From Edaphochlamys debaryana (taxonomy: Eukaryota > Chlorophyta > Chlorophyceae > Chlamydomonadales): a stretch of DNA of 64,000 bases. Positions 42,001-52,279 of this stretch are shown here, in pieces. The stretch lies in assembly GCA_016858145.1 (NCBI GenBank), contig JAEHOE010000017.1, forward strand, positions 372,001 through 436,000. Direction: 5' to 3'. Position 1 is the stretch's first letter. Every line of letters starts with the position of its first letter. The position numbers were made by a program, and so were the translations under genes. Below the pieces are notes generated by a model that worked only from the letters and a program-made list of their open reading frames with translations, did not search any database and was not told the DNA's origin.

Positions 42001-43190
42001 AGGGAGGGGCGCTGCTTTCTGACGGCAATGCGCTGCGGAGCCCGACCTCTGGCCTTCCACGGGTGCGTGCGAGTATTTAGCGCCGGTCGAGTCTTCGGGC
42101 GGATGCGGTCCCCTCCACGCAAGGGGGGAGGGCGCGGCCCAGGGCCCCTCAGGCCGGGCGCGGCAGCATTCGCTGGGCCCCGCGGCCGTACGACTTCCGC
42201 AGCCTGTGCCTCCGCCCCGGGTGGGGTTGACCTCGGCCGCCGCCGCTGACACGCCCAGACAGCACCTGCCCATACGGTGATACCCTCTGGTGGCCTCCGC
42301 TCCCAACCGCCTCCCTGGCCCCCACCCCTGACCCCCAGCCCGCCAGGAGCCAGCAGGGCATCAGGTGCGTCACCCCTTGCACGTCAACAACCGAGCCTCA
42401 GCCTGACGCGTGCCCAAGGGGGCCCAGCGCCGCCCTCCGCTCCACACCGCACCCCTCCAGCCTCCGCGGCCCGCTGTCCGGCAGCCGCCCGGGCCATGTC
42501 CACGCCATGCACATCCGCACGCTCGGCACGCCATCCCGCACAGCACCGCACGCCGCAAGGGGACCCCATCACAGCACGCGCAGCACAGCACAGCACGCGC
42601 ACCTGGGGCTGCACGAGGGGTTCTCGCTGTCCACGGATTTGAACCCCAGCTGCGCGTTAGCGGGCTCTGGGGAGTAGGGGGTATGGGAGAGAGGCGGGTG
42701 GGGCGGGCGGGGGTTGGGACGGAGACGACGAGGAGCGGGGCACGGGGAGTGAGGGATGTGAAATGTGGGAGGGCGCTGCGTCGTGAGAATGAGGGTCTCG
42801 GGGAAGGGAAGGCGCGCTATTATGGGCTAGCTGGGGAGGGGACTAGGGGAGGGCAGGGGAGGGGATGCTGGAGTGACACTCCTTCCGAGCGCCAGCTTGT
42901 GTGCAGCTGAAGGTGCGTGGCAGGTGGCACGCCGGCACCAAAGCCGCCCAGCGCGCGTCCCAAGCAAATACGAAGCTATAAACCTAACCATACTTGGAGG
43001 CGCGCAGGCGTGTCGGTGCGTGGGAGGCTGGCGCGCACCCGGCGGAAGCCCTACTGTCGGTCGCCAGCACCCCGGACTCGCCTGGAGGGCAGTAAGAGGA
43101 CAGGTCCGGCATCTTCTTCCTCGACGCCGCCAGAGCGACCCCACAGAAGAAGCACAGCGCAAGGACAAGGCCGCGACCGGCCGGCCCCAT
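39087..43190 (-). CDS. Predicted secretory-pathway single-pass membrane protein, unknown family
   Basis: Ten minus-strand exons in consistent phase: 43190-43082, 42666-42603, 42245-42192, 41859-41787, 41564-41480, 41107-41031, 40820-40736, 40571-40000, 39747-39556, 39269-39087; 497 residues. The N-terminus is a signal peptide (GLVLALCFFCGVALA). The lumenal part carries cysteines and an NLT sequon (TCWKSFNLTINGC). A central region is rich in Ala/Glu/Arg with a Glu run encoded by (CTC)n at 40160-40195. A transmembrane helix (TVLITAAVLGCVLATAGLGA) precedes a short tail with YEYQQV-like and Ala/Gln/Arg-rich coiled sequence. The first intron uses a GC donor. Exon 42245-42192 is the least certain, supported only by phase. 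I do not recognise the family. The gene diverges from the one at 43526 across a 335-bp gap. Confidence 0.72.
40160..40195. repeat. CTC trinucleotide run encoding poly-Glu
   Basis: About twelve CTC (GAG on the coding minus strand) units lie within the exon 40571-40000. They encode an acidic run in the membrane protein and are probably length-variable. Confidence 0.9.
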
Positions 43191-43525
43191 CTCTGCGCTC
43201 GTCGCGCCCCCTCGACAAGTTTATCGTTCTAGAAAGTATACGTTGAGGTCATAAGGTTATTCGGCAGCTCGGAAGGGCCACCGTGGAGAGAGCGTCGCTG
43301 CAGCTGCTACGTGGAGGAATGTTCAAGCTGCAAAGGTAGGGCAAGCACTGGTTTCGGGTATGGACATACGATCATTTAACTATGGTAACCCGCTCAGCAA
43401 GCGGACTTTCGTGGAAGAAGCCCGCATGGAGACCGAGCGCCGCGAGGCATCCCGCTCGCTCGCCACAGACTTCTCGCCATACAGTGGCATGATCGGCTAG
43501 ACGCCAACTGTTCTATTGTTGCGTA
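43191..43525. promoter_or_regulatory. Divergent intergenic region, probable bidirectional promoter
   Basis: 335 bp between the start codons of the minus-strand membrane protein gene (43190) and the plus-strand gene at 43526. It is less GC-rich than its surroundings (for example 43240-43400, with TAAGGTTATTCGG and ATCATTTAACTATGG). I see no clear TATA box. Both 5' UTRs and promoters must fit here. Confidence 0.55.
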
Positions 43526-46500
43526 ATGTCGCTGCTCGCCTGGGCGCAGCTGAGGCGGGGCTGCAGTAGCCTCACGCCGCAGCTCTGCAGCGCGGCACTG
43601 CAGGCAACAAGCACCTTGAGCAGCACTGGTGGAATTGGCAGCCCTGGATGCGGGCTGTCGACGAACGGGTCTCGGGAGGATGGCTCGCTGGCGTTGGGCC
43701 ACCCATCCACAGCCTCAGCAGGCTCAGGAGCGCCCGGCGGGACCAGCGAAGCGCCCTCTGCCTCTTATGACTGCAACAGCCTGCCCAGCGGCCCGTTCTT
43801 CGGTAGCAGTGTTCTCTCAGGGTCCCGAATCCATCCCGTGCCCGGGATGATTGCCCGCGGGATGGCCACCGCAACCGGGCGCGACGGCGACGGCGGCGAC
43901 GGCGATGGCCCTGGCGGCGGGTTCCGCCAGAGGCGCGACGGCAGTGACCGGCGTCGGGGCGGCTTCGCCCCCGCCGCTGACCCGGCCACCGGCTTTGTCT
44001 ACGACATCGTGCCCAGCGGCCGGGACAAGAACCGGCGCAGCCGCCAGCAGCGCGCCGCCGACGGCGCTGACGGCGGCGACAGCAGCCGCTCCAGCGACCG
44101 CTGGCGCCGCCGCGACGGTCGCGGCGACGGCTCGAGCGCCGCCGCCGCCAGCGGCGCCGACGGCTGGAACGAGAGCATCGCCGGCGGCAGGCCGGATCGC
44201 CGTCAAGGAGGCTGGAACCAGAACCAGTGGGATCGTGGACCCAAACGCGGATCTCAGGGCAACGACATGGGGAGGCTGGACAAGGATGGTTCGGGCTATG
44301 GGGGCGTCTTCCGAGGACCGCCGCCCCAGGACGTGAAGCTGAGGGACGCGGCCAACCGCCGCCGGCCGATCAAAGATCGCGCCGGCGGCATGGGCGCCGG
44401 ATCGTACGAGCAAGATCGCGTAGATCTGCCCGAAGAGGAGCTGCACGCGAGCTCCAAACAAAAGGTGGACGCGGCCGCTGTGCGGGTGCCCACTTCTCCC
44501 TCGTCTCCCCCCCCCCACCGTCCCCCATGACTAACGCATCCCGTACTTGCCTCACGTGCCGTACCCCACGTGCACTGCCGTGCAGTGGAAGCTGCACCAG
44601 CTGCGGACACAGGAGGTGCGGGACTCCATCGAGGCCGCCGGCACGTGGGAGGCCCTGGAGGCGGCTCTGCAGCGGGCCCTGAAGCAGGAGCGGAGCCCGG
44701 GGGAGCTGCTGGGGGGGCCGCAGGTGGGGGATTGGAGGTGTGGGGGCGGGGGCACAAGTTGGGTGAGTGTGGCGCGGAGAGGGCCGAGGTGGGAGCAGGA
44801 GTAACCGGGGCCGTGAGGGGACGGCCAGTTGCAATAGGATAGTTGGAACAGACGGGAACGGGCCCCGATGTCTGCACCTCAACGCACTCAAGCCCTCCCT
44901 CCCGCTCCCTGCCGGCCCCCCACCTTCCACCCCGTCCACCCCGCCCCATCCCAGCTGGCCTGGGCCTTCCACACGTACTGCAACCTCGCCGCCGCCGCCG
45001 CCGCCGCCGACCCCGCGCGAGGCCGCTGCAACGGGGCCCCGCCCCAAGAGCCGCCGGAGCAGACCCAGGTGTGCAGCCCGGGGGCCATGTCTTCGGGAGG
45101 GTAGCACCTCTGTTTGGGGATTTGAGCAGGACTTTGGGGCCCCCAGGATGGGCCACGATACGCCTGCGGCGCCTGAGAGCAAGCAGGGCTGGCGGAGGAG
45201 CGGAGTGGGCGGCCGGACGAGGTGGAGGACGGGAGCAGCTGGTAGCGGGGCGAGCCGGGAATGGAAATGGTATTAGTCACGTGGGGTCCACGTTGTGCGA
45301 AGGGCGGAGCAGCGGCGGCCCAGCCCCGTCCCTTCCCCTTCCTCTCGGGGCCAGCGTGCCGCCCACTGGGAACACCAACCCTCCCCGCCCCCGCACCTCC
45401 CCTCATCGCTCCATCCATACCCCAGGACCTCCCCCCTCGTCCCATCCACACACCCTCCCTCCCCTCCCCAACCTCCCCCCCAGGTGACCCAGCTCCTCGC
45501 CCACCTGCTCTCCGACGCGCTGCCCTTCCTGCACCTCCGCAACACCGCATTCATGGTCCTCAATCTGTCCCGGGCGCAGCACACGGGGCTGAGCGTGGCG
45601 GGTGCGTTGCGGGCTGTCGGGGCGTGTGTGTGGGTGCTCGGGGTTGCTCGGCGTCTGTGTGCTTACCCTATTGCCCTCACTGCCCTGTACTGTCGGGGCG
45701 CCGCACACGGGGCGCAGCGTGGCGGGTGCGGTGTGTGGGCCTGCGATTGACTGTGCAACCAGGCTGGGGCCAAGATGTGTGGGGTGGGGGTAGGTGTGTG
45801 GGTGGGTGTGGTAGGGGCCGACGGGGCTCAGCGTGGCAGGTGTGCACCTGTTGCGCAGCGTGTGCAGGGCCGCTCGGATCAGCCAGGGAATTGTTGTAGG
45901 GCGTGTTGTAGGGCGTGTGTGTACCGGTATCGGCGTTGCAACTGTGTGTGGGCTGTGGCCAAGATGTGCGGGATAGGAGTGCATGCATTCAGCTTAGCGG
46001 GCGGGGGTGGTAGGGGCAGAGCGCTCTGTGCGTTGTGCGGAGGTCGGGGCTGGGAGGGAAGGGGGCGAGGCTCGAGGGCCTGGGCGCAGCACTCGCCACT
46101 CGCCTTCCCTGGCTGCGCCCCCGTTCCCTCACCCGCTCTTCATCAAACCATCATTCACCCCCGTCCCTAACCGTCGATGTACCTTTCCCAACCGCCAGGC
46201 GGCATGGGACCCGACCGGCCCCTCCGCCAACTGCTCGACCGTACGGAGCAGTTGCTACGGCACCCGCTGTCGGGCGGCGGCGGCGCCAAGCTGTTCGCCA
46301 AACACGAGGGCCCGGACGAGTACAGCCGCGGCCTGGCCCGCAACATCGCCATCCTGTGTACGGCACTGCAGCACCTGCCCGCCGCGCCGTCGTCGCTGTA
46401 CAAGTACGTCATGTGTACGGCGTACGGCCGTACGGGCCCACGTGGGCGTGGCCTGCAGGGAGGGGGCGAGACCAGGGAGTGTGGGCAGGCCAGGGGGGCC

Positions 46501-49500
46501 GGAGTGAGCCCCGGGCGGGGTCACTGGTTCGGGGTGGTCATGTCTGCGTTCGTCCTTCAGCCCTTAACCCTGCACCCTCGACCCCTTCCCCCTCCAAGGG
46601 CCATCTCCGCCGCCGCCCAGCCCCTGCTGGAGCGCTGGATGAGCGGGGAGCAGCTGGCGCACGTGGTGCAGGCCTTCGTCAAGGTGGGGGGGGGGGGGGG
46701 GGCGGGGGGGTGTAGAGGGGTAACGGGGGGGGGGGGGGGCGTGTGTGTTTTGACGACGCGTCGGCGTTGGGCGCCCGCGCGCTGCGACCTGGCGCACGTG
46801 GTGCAGGCAACCGCCCAGATGGGCCGAAAAAGGGGAGCCTCGTGCCCGTACTCCCCTTCGGTCAAGCCCTCCGCTAACCAAACGCCACCCCACCCCACCC
46901 CACCCCACCCCAAACTCTACCCCAACCCTACCCCGCCCCCCCCTGCCCCCCCCCCAGGCCCGCAACCCCGACCCCGGCTTCCTGGAGGCCTGCCTGGCCG
47001 CCGCCGCCCGCCCCCCCGCCCTGGCCGCCATGGCCTCGCCCGGGGCGGCCGCCGGGGTGGCGCAGCTGCTGGCGGGGGCGGCGGCGGGGGGCGTGGTGCA
47101 GCCCGAGGTGCGGGGCGGAGGGGAAGGGGGGGAAAGAGGGGGTAGAACGTGTGTGTTTCGGGCAGCGGTGGCGCAGCTGCTGGCGGGAGCGGCGGCGGGG
47201 GGCGTGGTGCAGCCCGAGGTTGGGGGAGAGGGAAGGGCGGGTAGAAGGAGGGGTGGAGAGGGGTAAGGGACCGGGCACCAGGGGATGGCTTCTACCGCTA
47301 TTAACGTAGGGTCAGCACACGAGACGAGCGCTCACCTGACGACAGATCAGGCGCTTCCCGCTCCCTGGGCTCCTCCCCCCTCCCCCCCATGCACACAACC
47401 CTGCCCAGATCATCAACCCCCTGGCCGACCGCCTCCTAGAGCTGCTGAAGGGCCCAGGCCAGGCCCAGGCCCAGGCCCAAGCCGGCAGGGCCCAGCGCGG
47501 GTCCAAGCCAGGCCCAGACGCGTCGAACGGGACGGAGGGCGCCAACGGGGAGGCGGGCTCGAGCTCGGCTGGGGGCCGGCCGCTCCTCACTCCCGGGCGC
47601 GTCATCCACACACTCATGGTGGGCAGCGGGGGCACACGTATGTCTGGAAGGGTGCGGGGTCCTGTTTTGTTGCGATACGTGACACCGCGAGACCGCGAAG
47701 ACCTGTCGTGGCCCTGCCCGTGCACGACGCACCCAATCCTGAACCTCCCGTTCCGTGCCCTGCTGCCTCCCCACACACGCGCCGCCCCCCCCCCCCAGTG
47801 GCTCGCCACCGCCGGGTGCCGGGGCCACCCCGAGCTCCTGGCTCACCTGCACGCCGAGGTGGGGGGGAGGGGGTGGGATGGGGAAGGCGCACGGGTCGTT
47901 GGCAAGGATGGGATTGGCGACAGATGGCGGATGGCGGGGCTGTGTGGGGGGGGTGACGTGTGGGGGATTGCCCGCGGGGCAGCCCCACGGCGCCCCCCTC
48001 CAAGCGCAGGCCCCGGCTGCGCCTGCGCCTGTTGCTGCCGTGTGGTGGGGGGGGGCCTCAGGCTGCCGGCCACGGCCCGCGAGCTGCGAACGCCGGAGCC
48101 CACACGGCACCACCCACCCTCCCCCTTCCCCTTCGGACTCCCTTCCGTGTTCCCACCTCAGGTGGTGCGCGGGCGAGACTCCTGGCCACCGCTGCTGCGG
48201 CTCCAGGCGAGACGGGGGCTCGTGGGGTGTGGTTTGTGGGGTACGGCGCGGGCCGCACGTGTGGCTCTCCCTCAGCGCGGCTCTCCTTGCGCCTCGCCTC
48301 ACGGAGTGCCCTCCCCTCGCCTCGGCCGCCACCTCTTCCCGCTTCCCTTGCTTCCACCCCCACCCCCCAGGCCGCCCAGTACCTTATGGCATTGGGCGTC
48401 GACTGCCTGGGCGCCCCCGCCCCCGCCCCGCTGGCGGCCGCACCGGCCGCTGACGCTTCCGCTCCTGACGCTTCCCCTGCTGTCGCTGCCGCTGCGCCGG
48501 AGGGGTCCTCCGCGGGCGCCGCCTCCCCAGTGCCGACGGCTCAGGGGGCCCCTGCGGCGGCGGCCCCGGCGGCGCCAGCGGCAGTGGTGACGGAGGCGGA
48601 GGTGGAGCAGCTGCTGCGGCGTCCCGAGCTGCAGATGCGGGTGGGGCCGTGGGACAGGGGTGTAATGGAAGCCAAGGAGCTGGATCTGGATCTGGTTGCC
48701 TTGGGCTGGACGCACGCTGGCCGCGAGTCCCTGCAGCAGGCGCCAGCTGTGCTCCCGCTACGGTGTTCATTCGGGTCTGGGACGGCTTGTCGCCTCGGAA
48801 CACCCGCGTCCTCCGCTTGACCCGGCGCATGCACCCCCACCGCCTCGCACCCCCCCCCCCCAGGAGCTGCTCTCTGCCCTCCACGCACTCGCAAGGCTAC
48901 GCGGACCAGCCCCCGCCGTGGCCGCAGCAGCGGGAGCGAACGGTGCGGCCACACCCGACGGTGCCGCCCCGGCCGCGGCGCCGCAAGCCCGCATGCCCTC
49001 TGCGCTGGCGGTGGCTGTGGAGCTGACTGCAGGTAGGTCCCCCAGGTCCCTGCCCCGCGCGTCCAGCCCCTGTCCGTTTTGGTCTTGGTCGTGGTGCAGG
49101 CCCTGATCCGAGGGCCGCCGCTACATCGACTGTTGAGCTTCCATCACACCCCAAGCCGTACCCTCCCTCCCTCACGTGCCCTCCCCTCCGCCCACCCACC
49201 CCCTTTACCCCCTCACCCCCAGCCGCCGCCCCCCACATGGGAGCTGCTGACGTGGCAGCCGCCCTGGGCTGCCTCCTATCCGTTGGCGTTGCCGTACCGC
49301 CGCCCGTGATCGCACGTGCACAGCAGCTGTACGACGATGCCGTGCAGAAGCAGCAGCACGCCGTGCAGAAGCCGCCGTCTGGGTCCGGATCTGGATCTGG
49401 ATCTCGGGACCCGAGCACGGATCCGGAACTGGTGGCCATGTGCGCGGGCGTGGGCCGCGTGCTGACGTGGCAGCCCCAGGCCGCGGCGGGGTTGCTGCGG

Positions 49501-49548
49501 GCCGACTTCTCGGAGCGGTGCCGGTCCGCGGCCCTGCCGGGACGCTGA
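43526..49548 (+). CDS. Unknown Ala-rich helical-repeat protein, probably organelle-targeted
   Basis: Thirteen exons in consistent phase: 43526-44464, 44586-44723, 44955-45068, 45484-45601, 46199-46403, 46599-46683, 46958-47107, 47409-47618, 47799-47858, 48162-48206, 48371-48640, 48864-49032, 49223-49548; 942 residues. The N-terminus (MSLLAWAQLRRGCSSLTPQL) lacks acids and looks like a transit peptide. Residues about 110-310 are Gly/Arg/Asp-rich and basic, like RGG-type RNA-binding regions. The rest is Ala/Leu-rich with helical segments such as LAHLLSDALPFLHLRN, VIHTLMWLATAGCRGHPELL and ELLSALHALARLR, which recall FAST/OPR-type organellar RNA-binding repeats. That resemblance is weak and only an inference. 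The intron at 48207 has a GC donor. The introns 45069-45483 and 45602-46198 hold GTGGGTGTG-type repeats only. TGTAA boxes follow at 49904 and 49922. Confidence 0.75.
46654..46810 (+). repeat. Exon-end copy following an intron motif
   Basis: The exon end coding QLAHVVQAF (46650-46683) is followed by a G-run donor region and CGTGTGTGTTTTGACGACGC at 46740. A diverged copy of the exon end (CTGGCGCACGTGGTGCAGG) then lies at 46791-46809. The model keeps the first copy. Confidence 0.85.
47054..47225 (+). repeat. Exon-end copy following an intron motif (second case in the same gene)
   Basis: The exon end coding VAQLLAGAAAGGVVQPE (47055-47107) and its GT donor are repeated with a single-base change at about 47165-47221, right after ACGTGTGTGTTTCGG at 47147. 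Confidence 0.92.
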
Positions 49549-50485
49549 TGCAGAGTGCGGTGTACGGCTTGAGGCGTACGGCATGAGGTGCAGCATGTGG
49601 CCGTGCTCCTTTCCAGCAAGTGGAGATCCGCAGGGGTTTGGAAGACACAACGAAGCTAGGGAGCTAACGAGCAGGAGGACAGGCTAAAGTTGCATTGCGG
49701 CAGGGTTGCGGTGCGGTTGGGTGCCACTGTGTGCTTGGTACCGTACTTGTGGTAGCCGCGTATTGTCATGGGCGTGCGGCCCTGGGTCGGGCTGACGGCC
49801 TAGACCGCTCCCTTCCACAGCTTGGCATGGCTCCGGGCGAGGGGTGCGGATGGCGCGTTGGGCTTGAAGCGGGAGACACGAGGCAGGGCGCATGCGGCGC
49901 GTTTGTAATAAGTCTGCGCCGTGTAACCTCTAACGGTCTGTCTCCGTATAAGCAGCGGCTCTTGCGGGCGGGCGGTTGCGTCACCAGTACGGCCAGTTGC
50001 AATCAGATGAATGGACTGGTGCTCGATGGAGCACGGGGTAGCCTTCGATATAAGAGCGTGGGGTGGGACTCGTGCGAGGTTCCTGACCCTGCATGACCTC
50101 ATGAACGGGAGGCCTGGGAAGCAGACCCACTGCCCCACTTCCCTACAGTTTAGTCCCAACAGGCAGCGGTGGCCTGCGGTGGCGGGTGGGCTGCCCCCTG
50201 CCGACGCAAGTGCAGCCCCCGGGAAGGCCGTGTCCTGTCCCTGACGTTAGCAGCACGCATGGCAACATTCGCCCAGACGGGAGCCAACGGTGGCTACGAG
50301 GAGGGCGGCGAGGGACCGCTCATGGGCAGCTTAACGCCGTGGCTGCAAGCGGTCTATCTCACTGCCTTGCCTCCTGGCCTAGGCCATCAGCCGACGCCTG
50401 TGCGGCAAGCCACGCCACGCGACGTTCAGGACCGGGAGTTGGGGCAGCTCGTGTGGGTGCAGTTCGGTTCAACTTCTGAGGCTCT
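49549..50485. other. Intergenic region after the 43526 gene
   Basis: Contains two TGTAA boxes (49904-49908 and 49922-49926), 356-378 nt after the stop and likely polyadenylation signals. Otherwise no gene or element is recognised. Confidence 0.55.
49904..49926 (+). promoter_or_regulatory. Pair of TGTAA polyadenylation boxes
   Basis: TGTAA at 49904-49908 and 49922-49926, downstream of the stop at 49548. Confidence 0.45.
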
Positions 50486-50685
50486 GGGGCAGGGTGTCGC
50501 CCTCCTGGTTGGGGCAGGGTGTCGCCCTCCTGGTTGGGGCAGGGTGTCGCCCTCCTGGTTGGGGCAGGGTGTCGCCCTCCTGGTTGGGGCAGGGTGGCGC
50601 CCTCCTGGTTGGGGCAGGGTGTCGCCCTCCTGGTTGGGGCAGGGTGGCGCCCTCCTGGTTGGGGCAGGGTGGCGCCCTCCTGGTT
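50486..50685. repeat. 25-bp minisatellite, eight copies
   Basis: Eight head-to-tail 25-bp units begin GGGGCAGGGTGTCGCCCTCC. Three of them have a T-to-G change at the same site (GGTGGCG). A partial unit follows at 50686. The units have no spacers, so it is not a CRISPR array. Confidence 0.95.
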
Positions 50686-52279
50686 GGGGCAGCTCTTGTC
50701 CTCTTGGGGGTGTGGTTCGGAGGCCGTGGAGGGCGTCAGGGGGGTGCAGGGCGTGCAGCGCGGACCGAGGCCGGAGGAGTAACCCAGTTCCCCCGGGCAC
50801 GGATCTGGACAGCCAGCCGGGTGAGCCGGCCCCTTGCACATTGAGGGACTTGCAACCTTGTGCCAGGGGTTGTGGAGGAGGGTCCTTGCTCGCAGGGGAC
50901 ATGCACGGTAGCCAGGTGAGGGAGCAGGGCATCGGGGGGCGCGGGGGGGGGGGGGGGGAGAGGGGGTAGGAAGACACGCGTGCGGTGGCGAGGACGCTGT
51001 GGGGGCCTCGGGGTGCAGTGGCGATGGGGAGAGGCAGGGGAGATGCAGGTGCCGACGGTATCCCGGGGCAAAGGGTGTAGATGTTCTGGAAGCATAGGTG
51101 CAGAAGTGGCAGGAAAGGGGGGACAGAGACACGCGGGCACTCGCGGGTGCAGTTTTTGCACACTGCATTCGGATTGTGTAAGTCCCCCCTGTACGCATAC
51201 ACAGGCGCAGCGGGGCCGGGGCCAACGTCCGACAGCCCCCTTGCAGCCCCCTTGCAGCGAACACGATGGACACACCGATAGTTGGTGCGGACGCAGCCCC
51301 CTTGCGCCATTTGAGGGCAAGGCCAGGGGGAATCAACCAGTATCCAACGGTATCGCTGAGCCCCAAGCCTGTCGACGTGGTGAAGGCAATACGGCCAACA
51401 GGCATGCAGCAAAGGGCCGCGATCATTAAGGCTCACTGTCGACGTCGTGGCGCCATTTCGCAGACCTTTCTGCGACCGGATGCCGCCATCCCCGCCCCTG
51501 ATACATGTTCCGACTATCGCTGGTTACAACGGCGTGGTGCAAAACTACTCGGGAGGTATGGGTGCTGCAGTCCATGGAGCACTCGAAATTACCTGGTGCA
51601 GCAAATGTTGCTTGCCGGGCTCGAGCGGTTTGTCAGTCAGGCCTGGTAATCTGGCCACCAGGACTCATAGCTGACCAACTGGCAACCAAAGCCGGCGACC
51701 ACCTTCCCAGTCGGGCGCGACTCCCCGCCTACCCGGGCGGGGTCTGGCCGAGAAACGATATCTCTCGCGATATCAAATTAACATAGCTCATTATTGTGTA
51801 CTGAGCGTGCTATATAACCTTTTGAGCGGGGTCAGGAGCCCGACTCATGCTGTTCCGCCCCGGCGCCCCCTCGCCTCCCCCATGCAGCCGCCCGCCCGCC
51901 CCCTAAAGAGGAACCATCGGCTTGTCTGTGGACAGTGTCCAATACACTTGGACTGATCTAGGTAGCCTTACTAGCAACGAACCATCCATCTAGCTTGTGT
52001 GCATCGCCGCTGGTTCAGCACGCCGCAGCTTCGACCCAGGGCTAACATTGTGTACGCTTCGTGATCTAAAGCATAAGTGAGCAGGACTCGTGAGAGCGAC
52101 GTGGGCTCAAGCACGTTATCGCCGACTGCGGCGACCCTCAGCCTTCCCCAGTCGTTCAGAGGCGCCACTGCGCCCGGCCGCACATCCCCTTCTGCACTGC
52201 TCATAAAACTTCAGCGTCTGTGTCTGCATCGGCGCCCGAGAGCTCTTCAAGAGCGACTGACTGACAGTTCGCGCCCAGG
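50686..52279. other. Intergenic region upstream of the proline-rich gene
   Basis: No gene is supported; open frames are short or low-complexity. From about 51740 the sequence becomes AT-richer, with GATATCTCTCGCGATATC (a short inverted repeat) and TATATAA at 51811-51817. This may mark the promoter of the gene at 52280. Confidence 0.5.
51811..51817 (+). promoter_or_regulatory. Possible TATA box of the proline-rich protein gene
   Basis: TATATAA in a local AT-rich patch, 463 nt before the predicted start codon. It would imply a 5' UTR of roughly 430 nt. No supporting element is seen, so this is tentative. Confidence 0.3.

Noticed and set aside
42600..42662. tRNA-like GGTTCAAATCC segment on the minus strand
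   Set aside because: Only the T-arm-like string matches by chance; no cloverleaf fits, and it lies in an exon of the membrane protein gene.
50486..50685. CRISPR-like array
   Set aside because: Units are contiguous with no spacers, and the context is a eukaryotic nuclear genome.
50169..51436. Open frames on both strands through the 25-bp minisatellite
   Set aside because: A 25-bp unit without stops is open in all frames. There is no domain, no splice-supported extension and no plausible start context.
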